Assembly (NCBI GenBank): GCA_946482635.1
Contig: CAMLSG010000025.1
Location: 1 to 35,426, forward strand
Reading direction: 5' to 3'
Source of the DNA: an uncultured Duganella sp.
Lineage (GTDB): Bacteria; Pseudomonadota; Gammaproteobacteria; Burkholderiales; Burkholderiaceae
DNA: 35,426 bases
Under the pieces are notes generated by a model. The model was not told the DNA's origin and made no database searches. It saw only the letters and a program-made list of their open reading frames with translations. A program made the translations under genes and the position numbers. Positions 7,495 to 14,689 of the stretch are shown here, piece after piece. The stretch's first letter is position 1. Each line of letters starts with the position of its first letter.

Positions 7495-8507
7495 ACCCGT
7501 ATTCACTGCCCGACGAGGCCAGCATTCCCGCCTGCGGCCTGCCGGCGCACATCCTGGATTACGCCATGCAGCGCGATGCCCTGCCGACGCCAATCGTGCG
7601 CGGCACGGGAATGCCCGGCGACGGCAGCCTGCCCCGGCAGGGGACCTTCGTCAGTCCGCAGCAATGCCTGCAACTGCTGGCCAATGTGCTGCGCGAGGTC
7701 GATAGCCCGGATACCAGCTTCATGCTGGGCCAGCACCTGCTGCCGGGCGCCGACCCGGCATTGTCGGCCGCGCTGCGGCATGCAGCTTCCTTGGAGCAGG
7801 CGCTGCAGCTTCTTTGCCAGCAGTCGGCGCGCCTGCTGCCGCTGCTGCGGCCACGCCTGCATGCCGGCGACGGCCAACTGGTCCTGTACTGGACGGACAG
7901 CCACGGTGCGCCGGTCCTGCGCCCGGCACTGGTCGAAATGCACATGACCGCGATTGTCGCGCTGGTGCGCTGGCTGGGGGGCCGGCGCTTGCCCTGGCGC
8001 TTCTGTTTCAACCGCGCCCGTCCGCGCCATATCGAGCAGCATGAAGTGCATCTGGGCGGCGAACTGCGTTTCGATTGCCAGCTCGACGCAATGCTGCTGG
8101 ACGCGGAATGGCTCACGCAGCCATGGCCGGGAGCCGACCCCGGCGCTTATGCGGCAGCCCTGGCGGCAGCGGGCGACGCGGGCGCCGCACCCAGTCTATT
8201 GGATGCGCTTTATGATTACCTGCTGGCTGGAGTGCGCCGCAGCCCGACGCTCGAAAGCGCCAGCACGGCGTTCGACGTCAGTCCGGCGACCCTGAAACGG
8301 CACCTGGCGCGCTATGGCACCCATTTTGTGGCGGAACTGGACCAGGTGCGCACGCATGTTGCCCTCTACCTGTTCCAGTCGCGCCGCGCCGGCAACGAAG
8401 CTGTGGCGGAGTACCTGGGCTTTCACGATGCCGCCAATTTCCGGCGCTCCTTCAAGCGCTGGACCGGGCTGACGCCGGCGTCGCTGCGGGCTTCGCTGGC
8501 GGGTTAG
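7491..8507 (+). CDS. AraC-family regulator with arabinose-binding-like N-terminal domain
   Basis: A 338-residue transcription factor starting at GTG 7491 inside a GTGA overlap with the upstream GGDEF-like gene. Residues about 20-210 fit the 'AraC N-terminal arabinose-binding' domain of OruR/ArgR-like regulators (HMTAIVALVRWLGGRRLPWR, then DAMLLDAEWLTQPWPGADP). Residues about 235-335 carry the two helix-turn-helix motifs (LESASTAFDVSPATLKRHLA and VAEYLGFHDAANFRRSFKRW). The ligand is unknown. The gene converges on the next gene with overlapping stop codons, leaving no room for a terminator between them. Confidence 0.9.
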   Translation: MNPYSLPDEASIPACGLPAHILDYAMQRDALPTPIVRGTGMPGDGSLPRQGTFVSPQQCLQLLANVLREVDSPDTSFMLGQHLLPGADPALSAALRHAASLEQALQLLCQQSARLLPLLRPRLHAGDGQLVLYWTDSHGAPVLRPALVEMHMTAIVALVRWLGGRRLPWRFCFNRARPRHIEQHEVHLGGELRFDCQLDAMLLDAEWLTQPWPGADPGAYAAALAAAGDAGAAPSLLDALYDYLLAGVRRSPTLESASTAFDVSPATLKRHLARYGTHFVAELDQVRTHVALYLFQSRRAGNEAVAEYLGFHDAANFRRSFKRWTGLTPASLRASLAG

Positions 8508-9628
8508 GCGAGCGCGAACAGTTGCGTGTAGACGCGCGCCGCCATCAGCCCGAGCGGCTGGTGGTGCACGGCGGGTCCCATGTGGCGGGCCAGCATGGTC
8601 ATGGCTTCGCCTTTGCCGCTGCAGGCGGCAATCTGGGCTTCCAGCAGGCCAAGGTCGCTGGTGATGGTTTCCCAGGCGTGTTCGTCGCCGTCGAAACGGT
8701 GGCGCAGGATAGGGCGCGGATCATCCTGTGCCGGCGCGGCCGCATCGCCGGCGGGAGGCGCGAACATGGCTGGCGTGGCGCTGCCGTTGGCCACCGGCGG
8801 ATCCTGGGGCGCGCCGTCTTCCGGCGTAGCCGGCAGGGTTTGCAGGCCAATGCGGCCCAGGCCATAGCCGAGCTCGAGGCGCTGCATCAGCTGGCTGGCG
8901 TCTTCGGGAGCGGCGCCGTGCAGGGCGCGCAGCACATTCAGGACGACCGTGTCGGAGGGCGGTGGCGGGGGCAGCGCGATGCCCAGTTCGGCCAATTCGA
9001 GCAGGATGGACGGCTGTGCCGCAGGCTGGTCGGGCGTGGCCAACTGGTAGCCCAGGAGCTCGGGCAAGTAGCGCTCGCCGGTGCTGGCGAGGGCGAGCCG
9101 GATTGCTCCTTGCACGAAGCCACTGTCTTCCAGGTCCTGCCAGGTTGCACAGGCCTGCACCGCAAGCACCTGTCGCACTTGCGCAACATGGTTGGCAGCG
9201 GGCACCCCCTTGCCGAGGTAGTCAAGGTAGAGCTTGACCAGCGGCATATGGGCGGCTTGCCGCCAATGGTCGAGCACACTGTGCAGCCAGGCACCCTCGG
9301 CCAGCAGGCCCGGCGCCTGCACGCAGAGGAAGCGGCGCGCTTGTGCCAGCGTGGCGAAATGGCGGCGCGGCGCGCCTTCCTGGCGCCCCTGCTGGTAGTG
9401 GCGGAATTCCTCGGCACGGTTGCGGCCGCGCAGTTCAAGCCAGTTTTCCAGTTCCGGCAGGCCGCCGTTCCAGGCCGCAGGCAGGGCGGCAGCTTCGGCC
9501 AGGCGCCGTTGCAGGTAGGCCGTGGCGGCAGCGCGGTCGGGCGCTTCGCGCAGCAGCAGGTAGAGCTGTTGCGAAGGACCGCCTGTAGCGGCCTGGGTGC
9601 TGCGGCTGAGTGGAAGTGTGGTCATCAT
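8504..9628 (-). CDS. haem-oxygenase-like (iron-containing redox enzyme family) protein, metal ligands apparently lost
   Basis: A 374-residue soluble protein. The strip FVQGAIRLALASTGERYLPE followed by LLGYQL and LLELAELGI resembles the 'iron-containing redox enzyme' (Haem_oxygenas_2) family, which is usually PEILGYNL followed by ALGIDPxYFxLH and a DNxxxGHA ligand motif. Here the ligand segment reads PPSDTVVLNVLRALHG, with no HxxxDN or GHA, so the diiron site seems absent. An Ala/Pro-rich linker occupies residues about 260-310. A helical end (GLMAARVYTQLFALA) closes the protein. It is divergent from a LysR-type regulator across a perfect palindrome. The family call is tentative and the biochemical role unknown. 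Confidence 0.45.
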   Translation of the reverse strand: MMTTLPLSRSTQAATGGPSQQLYLLLREAPDRAAATAYLQRRLAEAAALPAAWNGGLPELENWLELRGRNRAEEFRHYQQGRQEGAPRRHFATLAQARRFLCVQAPGLLAEGAWLHSVLDHWRQAAHMPLVKLYLDYLGKGVPAANHVAQVRQVLAVQACATWQDLEDSGFVQGAIRLALASTGERYLPELLGYQLATPDQPAAQPSILLELAELGIALPPPPPSDTVVLNVLRALHGAAPEDASQLMQRLELGYGLGRIGLQTLPATPEDGAPQDPPVANGSATPAMFAPPAGDAAAPAQDDPRPILRHRFDGDEHAWETITSDLGLLEAQIAACSGKGEAMTMLARHMGPAVHHQPLGLMAARVYTQLFALA

Positions 9629-9682
9629 GTCAACCAGTATCCAATTGCAAGGCGGTACTTCCTAGCAGAGCGAAGCGCACAG

Positions 9683-9706
9683 CCATGTAAGAGCAGTCTT
9701 ACATGG
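9683..9706. promoter_or_regulatory. perfect palindrome, probable LysR operator
   Basis: CCATGTAAGA, spacer GCAG, TCTTACATGG: perfect 10-base arms. It lies between the divergent starts at 9628 and 9749. It overlaps the likely -35 region of the LysR gene, whose -10 could be TAGAAT at 9712-9717. This fits an autoregulatory and divergent-target site for the adjacent LysR protein. Binding is inferred. Confidence 0.6.
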
Positions 9707-9748
9707 TCGTGTAGAATCGGCCGCCATCGGGTTTACACAGGATCGCAC

Positions 9749-10639
9749 ATGCTTGACGCAATGTCGATGGACCAGCTGCGCACTTTCATCGCCGCAGCGG
9801 AAGAGGGCAGTTTTTCGGCAGCGGGGCGCAAGCTGCGGCGCGCACAATCGGTGGTCAGCCAGACCCTGGCGAACCTCGAATTGCAAGTCGGTTTCGCCCT
9901 GTTCGACCGCAGCGGCAGGTATCCGCGCCTGACCGAGCAGGGCCGCGCCCTGCTTGATGCGGCACGCGCCGCCGCCAGCAGCATGGACGGCTTCAAGGCC
10001 AAGGCGCGCACCCTGGCCGAAGGGCTGGAAGCGGAACTGGCGGTGGCGGTCGACGTCATGTTCCCGATCGCGCGCCTGACCGAGGCGGTGCGCGCCTTCC
10101 ACCACGAGTTTCCCGGCACGCCGCTGCGGCTCGATGTGGAAGCCCTGGGCGCCGTGGTGCAGCCCTTGCTGGAGCGGCGTTGCCGGCTGGCGGTAGTGGG
10201 CTCCTATCCCGACGTGCCGCCCGAATGCGAAACCGGCTTCCTGTTCGAAGTGCCGCTGGTGGCGGTCGCCGCTGCCAGCCACCCGCTGGCGGCCCTGCCG
10301 GCGCCGATCGCACGCAGCGAGGCGGCGCGCCACGTGCAACTGATCCTGACCGACCGCTCGAGCCTGACCGAGGGACGGCAGTTCGGCGTCGTCAGCCAGC
10401 AGGGCTGGCGCCTGGCCGACCTCGGCGCCAAGCACGCCTTCCTGCGCGCCGGCCTGGGCTGGGGCGGCATGCCGCGCCATATGGTGGAAGACGAACTGGC
10501 GCGCGGCATCCTGGTCGAACTGAAGCTGGAGGCGAGCCCGGTGCTGGGCCAAGCGCTGTCGATGTATGCCAGCTGGCGCAAGGATGCGCCGCCGGGGCCG
10601 GCCGGACGGCGCTTCATCGAGCTGCTGCGCGAGGTTTAA
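9749..10639 (+). CDS. LysR-family transcriptional regulator
   Basis: A 296-residue regulator of normal length, read from ATG 9749 with AGGA upstream. The open frame continues upstream to 8522, but that part is antisense to the preceding gene and is rejected. Residues about 7-66 form the winged helix-turn-helix (MDQLRTFIAAAEEGSFSAAG, QSVVSQTLANLELQVGFALF). Residues about 90-295 form the periplasmic-binding-protein-like effector domain. It is not PhcA-like in its N-terminus. It probably controls the divergent haem-oxygenase-like gene through the palindrome between them. Its stop overlaps the convergent cyclase gene by 4 bases. Confidence 0.92.
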   Translation: MLDAMSMDQLRTFIAAAEEGSFSAAGRKLRRAQSVVSQTLANLELQVGFALFDRSGRYPRLTEQGRALLDAARAAASSMDGFKAKARTLAEGLEAELAVAVDVMFPIARLTEAVRAFHHEFPGTPLRLDVEALGAVVQPLLERRCRLAVVGSYPDVPPECETGFLFEVPLVAVAAASHPLAALPAPIARSEAARHVQLILTDRSSLTEGRQFGVVSQQGWRLADLGAKHAFLRAGLGWGGMPRHMVEDELARGILVELKLEASPVLGQALSMYASWRKDAPPGPAGRRFIELLREV

Positions 10640-13011
10640 GGCGGCGCCACGGCGGCTTCCGGCAGGCCGCGGCCATTGTCGATGGTAAAGCCGTTGCGGC
10701 CGCGGCGCTTGGTGTCGTACAGCGCCATGTCGGCCCGCCCGATCAGGCCGCCCGCCGTTTCGGTGCCGCCCGCGTACAGCGCGATGCCGATGCTGGTGGT
10801 GACCCGCAGCGGGGCGCCCAGCACGGTGAAATCGGGCGCCACGGCGGCCATGACTTTTTCCGCCAGCAGTTGCACTTCATCGGGATGGCGGATGTTTTCG
10901 AACACGATAACGAACTCGTCGCCGGCCAGGCGCGCCACGGTATCGGTGGTGCGCACGCTGCCCGACAGGCGCAGCGCGAACTCTTTCAGCACTTCGTCGC
11001 CGCCGGCGTGGCCCAGGCTGTCGTTGATGTGCTTGAAGTTGTCGATGTCGAGGTAGGCCAGCGCCATCTGGCTGTCCTGGCGGCGCACGCGTTCGATGGC
11101 CTGGTCCAGCACGTCTTCGAAGTGGCGCCGGTTGGGAATGCCGGTCAGCGCGTCGCGCCGCGCCTGGCGCAGCAATTCGGCTTCCACCTCGCGGCTGCGG
11201 GTGACGTCGGTGGTCAGGGCGTAGACAAAGGGCACGCTGCCATCCTTGCGCACTTCGGGCACGAAGGTGGTTTCCAGCACGCGAGGTTCGCCGTGCAGGC
11301 GCGCAGTCGATTCGTACTCGGTGACCTCGCCGCGGAAGGCGCGGTCGAGCCATGGGCGGGCTTCCTGGTAGGCAGCCTCGCCCGCGACGCTGGCCATCGG
11401 GCGGCCGGGCAGGGTGTCGGGATCGGTATCGAGCCAGCGGCGGTAGGTGGCGTTGCCAAATTGCAGGACGTGTTCGCGGTCGATGGCGCTGATCATCACC
11501 GGCAAGTGGTCGGCGATCAGGCGCAGGCGCTTTTCGCTGGCGGCCTGGGCCAGTTCGGCGGTCTTGCGCTCGGTGATGTCGGTGCACATCAGGTAAAAGC
11601 CGGGCACGCTGCCATCGGGCGCCAGGTCCGGCACCAGCTCGGCCATCAGGTGCAGGTGGCGCTCCAGTTCTTCGCCCGGACGCTCGACGTGAATGCGGCG
11701 CCCGGCCAGCACGATGTCGAAGCAATCGTTCCAGCGCTCCAGGGCGGCGGCGCCGAACACTTCGTCGAAGCGCTTGCCGACCATGGCGCGCGGGTCGATG
11801 CCCAGCAGGAACTGGTAGTGCTCGTTGGTGAAGCGGAAGCGCAGCTCGCGGTCGATGTAGGCCACCAGGGCCGGGATATTGTCGGCAATCACGCGCGCCC
11901 GCTTTTCGCTTTCGGCCAGCCGCTCCTGCGCCGCCTGGCGCTCTGCCGTCAATTCGTAGAGCGCTTCGCTGAGCTCGCCGATTTCATCCCTGCCGCCGCT
12001 GCGCAGCAGGCTGATGTCGCCGCCGCGGTTGCGGATGGCGTGCAGGTTGGCGCGCAGCTTTTGCAGCGGCGCCAGCAGCACATTGATCATCAGCCAGCTC
12101 AGCACGCCTGCCGCCGCGGCAAACAGGGTGGCCCCGAGCACGGCCTGCTGGCGCATGCGGATCATGGGGGCGAACGCTTCATCGGTCGGGTAGCGCGCGG
12201 CGACGATCCAGTTGGTGGCATTCAGCCGCTTATAGGAATAGATGCCGTCCACGCCATCCTTGTTGGTGGCTTCCATCCAGCCCTCGAAGCCGTCCAGCGC
12301 CCGCTGGGTGCCGAGATTCAGGCCGGGCCGGGCGTTGATATGTTCGAGCAGGCGCGCCTTGTTGGGATGATTGACCAGCAGGCCTTCGGTGGTCATGATG
12401 AACATGAAGCCGGTCTTGCCCGGCTTCATGGTATTGAAATGATGGAAGAAGTCGGAATTGAGCAAGTCGATGCTGCCCACCAGCACCACCTGCACGTCGC
12501 CGCCGCTGTCGATGATGGGATGGGTCAGCACCACCACCGGCAAACTGGACACGCGCCCGCGCAAGGGCGGTGATATGATGGCCCGCTTTTGCGCCAGGGT
12601 CTGCTCGAAGTAGGGGCGGTCGGCCACGCTGGGATTGTCTTGCTGCGGCGCGCGCAGGCTGGTCAGGTATTTGCCGCTGCCGTCAAAGGCTGCCACGTTG
12701 GCGAATTCGGCGGAAGCGGAGGCGTGGCGTTCGATGGCGGCGCGGATGGCGGCCGGCGTGCGCTGGGCCGGCGGTACCGCTTCGGCAATCGAGGCCAGCA
12801 GCAAGCGCTTGGTGGCCAGCTGTTCATCGATGTGGGCCGCGGCCAGGGACAGCAGGCTGAACTGTTGCTGGCCGATCACGCTTTTCATGTCGCGTTCCGA
12901 CATCGACAGCGCCAGCCAGGTGACGATGGTGGTGGCCGCAAGCACGAACAAGATGACCACGCAGGTCATGCGCGCGCGCAAGCTCTGTGGTAGCAGTCGG
13001 GATAGGGCCAT
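10636..13011 (-). CDS. membrane diguanylate cyclase, Cache-HAMP-PAS-PAS-GGDEF
   Basis: A 791-residue protein that should make cyclic-di-GMP. A first membrane helix (about 17-36) is followed by a periplasmic double-Cache sensor (about 40-280, with DRPYFEQTL at 131-139 and GFMFIMTTEGLLVNHP) and a second helix (about 289-313). A HAMP-like linker then leads to PAS 1 (about 370-485, ending DITERK), PAS 2 (about 493-606) and GGDEF (about 612-780). The active site is AGDEF (696-700), a functional variant. The inhibitory RxxD site is present as RTTD (687-690). DNFKHINDSLGHAGGDE and LYDTKRRGRNGF complete the domain. The gene is convergent with LysR, with overlapping stops. Confidence 0.93.
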   Translation of the reverse strand: MALSRLLPQSLRARMTCVVILFVLAATTIVTWLALSMSERDMKSVIGQQQFSLLSLAAAHIDEQLATKRLLLASIAEAVPPAQRTPAAIRAAIERHASASAEFANVAAFDGSGKYLTSLRAPQQDNPSVADRPYFEQTLAQKRAIISPPLRGRVSSLPVVVLTHPIIDSGGDVQVVLVGSIDLLNSDFFHHFNTMKPGKTGFMFIMTTEGLLVNHPNKARLLEHINARPGLNLGTQRALDGFEGWMEATNKDGVDGIYSYKRLNATNWIVAARYPTDEAFAPMIRMRQQAVLGATLFAAAAGVLSWLMINVLLAPLQKLRANLHAIRNRGGDISLLRSGGRDEIGELSEALYELTAERQAAQERLAESEKRARVIADNIPALVAYIDRELRFRFTNEHYQFLLGIDPRAMVGKRFDEVFGAAALERWNDCFDIVLAGRRIHVERPGEELERHLHLMAELVPDLAPDGSVPGFYLMCTDITERKTAELAQAASEKRLRLIADHLPVMISAIDREHVLQFGNATYRRWLDTDPDTLPGRPMASVAGEAAYQEARPWLDRAFRGEVTEYESTARLHGEPRVLETTFVPEVRKDGSVPFVYALTTDVTRSREVEAELLRQARRDALTGIPNRRHFEDVLDQAIERVRRQDSQMALAYLDIDNFKHINDSLGHAGGDEVLKEFALRLSGSVRTTDTVARLAGDEFVIVFENIRHPDEVQLLAEKVMAAVAPDFTVLGAPLRVTTSIGIALYAGGTETAGGLIGRADMALYDTKRRGRNGFTIDNGRGLPEAAVAPP

Positions 13012-13023
13012 GGCTTAGTATTG

Positions 13024-13043
13024 CACACCTGTTTGCCGGTGTG
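13024..13043. promoter_or_regulatory. small inverted repeat between divergent cyclase and glycosyltransferase genes
   Basis: CACACC, an 8-base spacer, then GGTGTG, in the 107-base gap between the starts at 13011 and 13119. It lies just upstream of the cyclase start. It could be an operator; nothing else in this gap is recognisable. Confidence 0.25.
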
Positions 13044-13118
13044 TTCTAAAATCCAAGGCACGCCCTTTATTGGAAATAATGTGAAAAATGCAATGACACT
13101 TGGCGGGGTGGATTGAGG

Positions 13119-14312
13119 ATGGCGCACTTCCACCTGGCTTGGGAATTAGGCGGCGATGCCGCCCATGCAGGGCGCTTGCGGGTCATTGCGCAAGCCCTGC
13201 TGGCACGTGGCCATGCGGTCAGCCTGTCGGTGCGCGACCTGGGGCAGGCGCGCCGGCTGCTGGGAGCGCTGGATGTGACGATGCTGCAGGCGCCGCTGTG
13301 GCTGCACGGCGCCGGCCAGCATGCGGCCAGCCTGGCCGAAGTCATGCTGGCCGCCGGCTATCGCGAAGCGCAAACGCTGGACGCGCTGGTGCGCGGCTGG
13401 CGCTCGGCGCTGCAGTTGCTGAAGCCGGACGTGGTGGTGGCCGAGTTCGCCCCCACCGCCTTGCTGGCGGCGCGCACCCTGGATATCCCGTCGGCAGCGA
13501 TCGGGGCCGGCTTTACCCTGCCGCCGCCCGGCCAGCCGCTGCCCAATTTCCGCCCTTGGGAGCCGATGGACTTGCAGCGCCTGGCCGCAGCCGAGGTGCA
13601 TACCCTGAAAGTGATGAATACGGTGCTGGTGCACCATGGCGGCGTGCCGTATGTGCGGGCGGCCGATGCACTGCTGGGGCGCCAGCATTTCCTGTGCGCC
13701 TGGCCTGAGCTGGACCATTACGGGCGGCCGCCAGAGCGCGAGCAGTGGTTCGGCCCGGCCTTCGTGGCGCCGCCCGGCGAAGCGCCGCAATGGCCGCCGG
13801 GCCACGGGCACAAGGTGTTCGTCTATTTGCGCCAGGAGCATCCGGCGCATATTGCGGTGCTGCACGCGCTGGTGATGGAAGGCTGCCGGGTACTCTGCTA
13901 CCAGCCCGAAGTGGCGGCCGGGGCGGTGCCGCCGGTGCATGCCAGCAGCCTGGCCTATGCGCGCGGGCCGGTCGACCTGGCGGCGGCGCTGGCCGAGTCG
14001 CGCATCTGCGTCAGCCAGGCCGGCGAAGGCACCATCACGCACGCCCTGTTGGCGGCGGTGCCGATGCTGTTGCTGCCGACCCAGCTGGAACGCTACCTGC
14101 TGGCGGCGCGCCTGGAGCAGGCGGGAGTGGCGGTCAATGGCGGCCGCCTGCCGGGCACGGTGGACTGGCGCAGCGTGGTGCGCAGCCTGCTGATGGATGG
14201 CCGCACCCTGATGGCGGCGCGCGGCATTGCCAACCGCTACGCCGGCTTTACGCCGGCGCAGATGGCCGACCGGCTGGCCGCCCGCCTGGAGCTGCTGGCC
14301 GCGAGCGCCTAG
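13119..14312 (+). CDS. GT-B glycosyltransferase, UGT/MurG-like
   Basis: A 397-residue protein. The ATG at 13119 is preferred because GGGGTGG lies at suitable spacing; a TTG two codons upstream is possible. The N-terminal half has the Rossmann-type acceptor lobe (FHLAWELGGDAAHAGRLRVI, VVVAEFAPTALLAARTLDIP). The C-terminal half has the nucleotide-sugar lobe of the YjiC/UGT type (VDLAAALAESRICVSQAGEG, then THALLAAVPMLLLPTQLERY), where the GEGT...PMLLLPTQLEQ pattern contacts the donor. The acceptor is unknown, and no lipid or polysaccharide operon is adjacent. It lies upstream of the phc operon on the same strand but is separated from it by 377 bases and a small opposing gene. Confidence 0.75.
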   Translation: MAHFHLAWELGGDAAHAGRLRVIAQALLARGHAVSLSVRDLGQARRLLGALDVTMLQAPLWLHGAGQHAASLAEVMLAAGYREAQTLDALVRGWRSALQLLKPDVVVAEFAPTALLAARTLDIPSAAIGAGFTLPPPGQPLPNFRPWEPMDLQRLAAAEVHTLKVMNTVLVHHGGVPYVRAADALLGRQHFLCAWPELDHYGRPPEREQWFGPAFVAPPGEAPQWPPGHGHKVFVYLRQEHPAHIAVLHALVMEGCRVLCYQPEVAAGAVPPVHASSLAYARGPVDLAAALAESRICVSQAGEGTITHALLAAVPMLLLPTQLERYLLAARLEQAGVAVNGGRLPGTVDWRSVVRSLLMDGRTLMAARGIANRYAGFTPAQMADRLAARLELLAASA

Positions 14313-14485
14313 TGCGGGGAGGGTGGCTGGCGTTGTTCGCAGTACTGGCGCCAGGCCAGTTCCTCCAGGGCTTCCACCGCGTCGCGCAGCCCGTCGAAAC
14401 GCGCATCGGTGAAACTGCGCGCAAAGCGTTCATGGAATTCGGCCCGTTCCAGTTCGGCGGGAGTTTGCTTGTGTACCTGCTTCAT
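14309..14485 (-). CDS. small hypothetical protein, 58 residues
   Basis: Starts at ATG 14485 (MKQVHKQTPAELERAEFHER) with GGAGA six bases upstream, which argues for a real gene. The protein is charged and helical, with no membrane segment and a Pro/Ser-rich end. It fills a region that otherwise has no gene, and its stop overlaps the stop of the convergent glycosyltransferase. I do not recognise a family. Confidence 0.6.
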   Translation of the reverse strand: MKQVHKQTPAELERAEFHERFARSFTDARFDGLRDAVEALEELAWRQYCEQRQPPSPH

Positions 14486-14585
14486 CGTGATCTCCAAGAC
14501 TCGCAGCCAGTTTGGCATCGGGCAATGGTCGCGTCTGTGCGGCAGCGTACTTTTGGTGGCTGGCCTTGCTTGTCATTTGAATAAG

Positions 14586-14617
14586 CCCTACGAATTGTCC
14601 GGCAATTCTTCATAGGG
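14586..14617. promoter_or_regulatory. interrupted dyad upstream of the phc promoter
   Basis: CCCTA-c-GAATTG-tccgg-CAATTC-ttca-TAGGG: inner 6-base arms (14592-14597 and 14603-14608) are nested in outer 5-base arms (14586-14590 and 14613-14617). It ends six bases before the proposed -35 of the phc operon. It is a candidate binding site for a regulator of signal synthesis. Confidence 0.4.
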
Positions 14618-14622
14618 AAATG

Positions 14623-14651
14623 TTGCGATTTGGGCTACAAGTCAGTACACT
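14623..14651 (+). promoter_or_regulatory. sigma70-like promoter of the phcBSRQ operon
   Basis: TTGCGA (14623-14628), a 17-base spacer, then TACACT (14646-14651). It lies 39 bases upstream of the phcB GTG start. It matches four of six bases at each box with ideal spacing. Confidence 0.5.
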
Positions 14652-14689
14652 CAATTTAATTCACGGCAACCATTTAAGTTCCGAATAAA

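Noticed and set aside
8522..9748. Upstream extension of the LysR reading frame
   Set aside because: The extra 409 codons are antisense to the haem-oxygenase-like gene, and the canonical LysR N-terminus begins at 9749.
9749..10639. LysR gene considered as PhcA, the master regulator of the phc system
   Set aside because: Its N-terminal helix-turn-helix does not resemble what I recall of PhcA, and it is placed against an unrelated divergent target.
10180..12573. 797-codon plus-strand open frame over the LysR and cyclase genes
   Set aside because: No domain and biased composition; it is antisense to a complete Cache-PAS-GGDEF gene.
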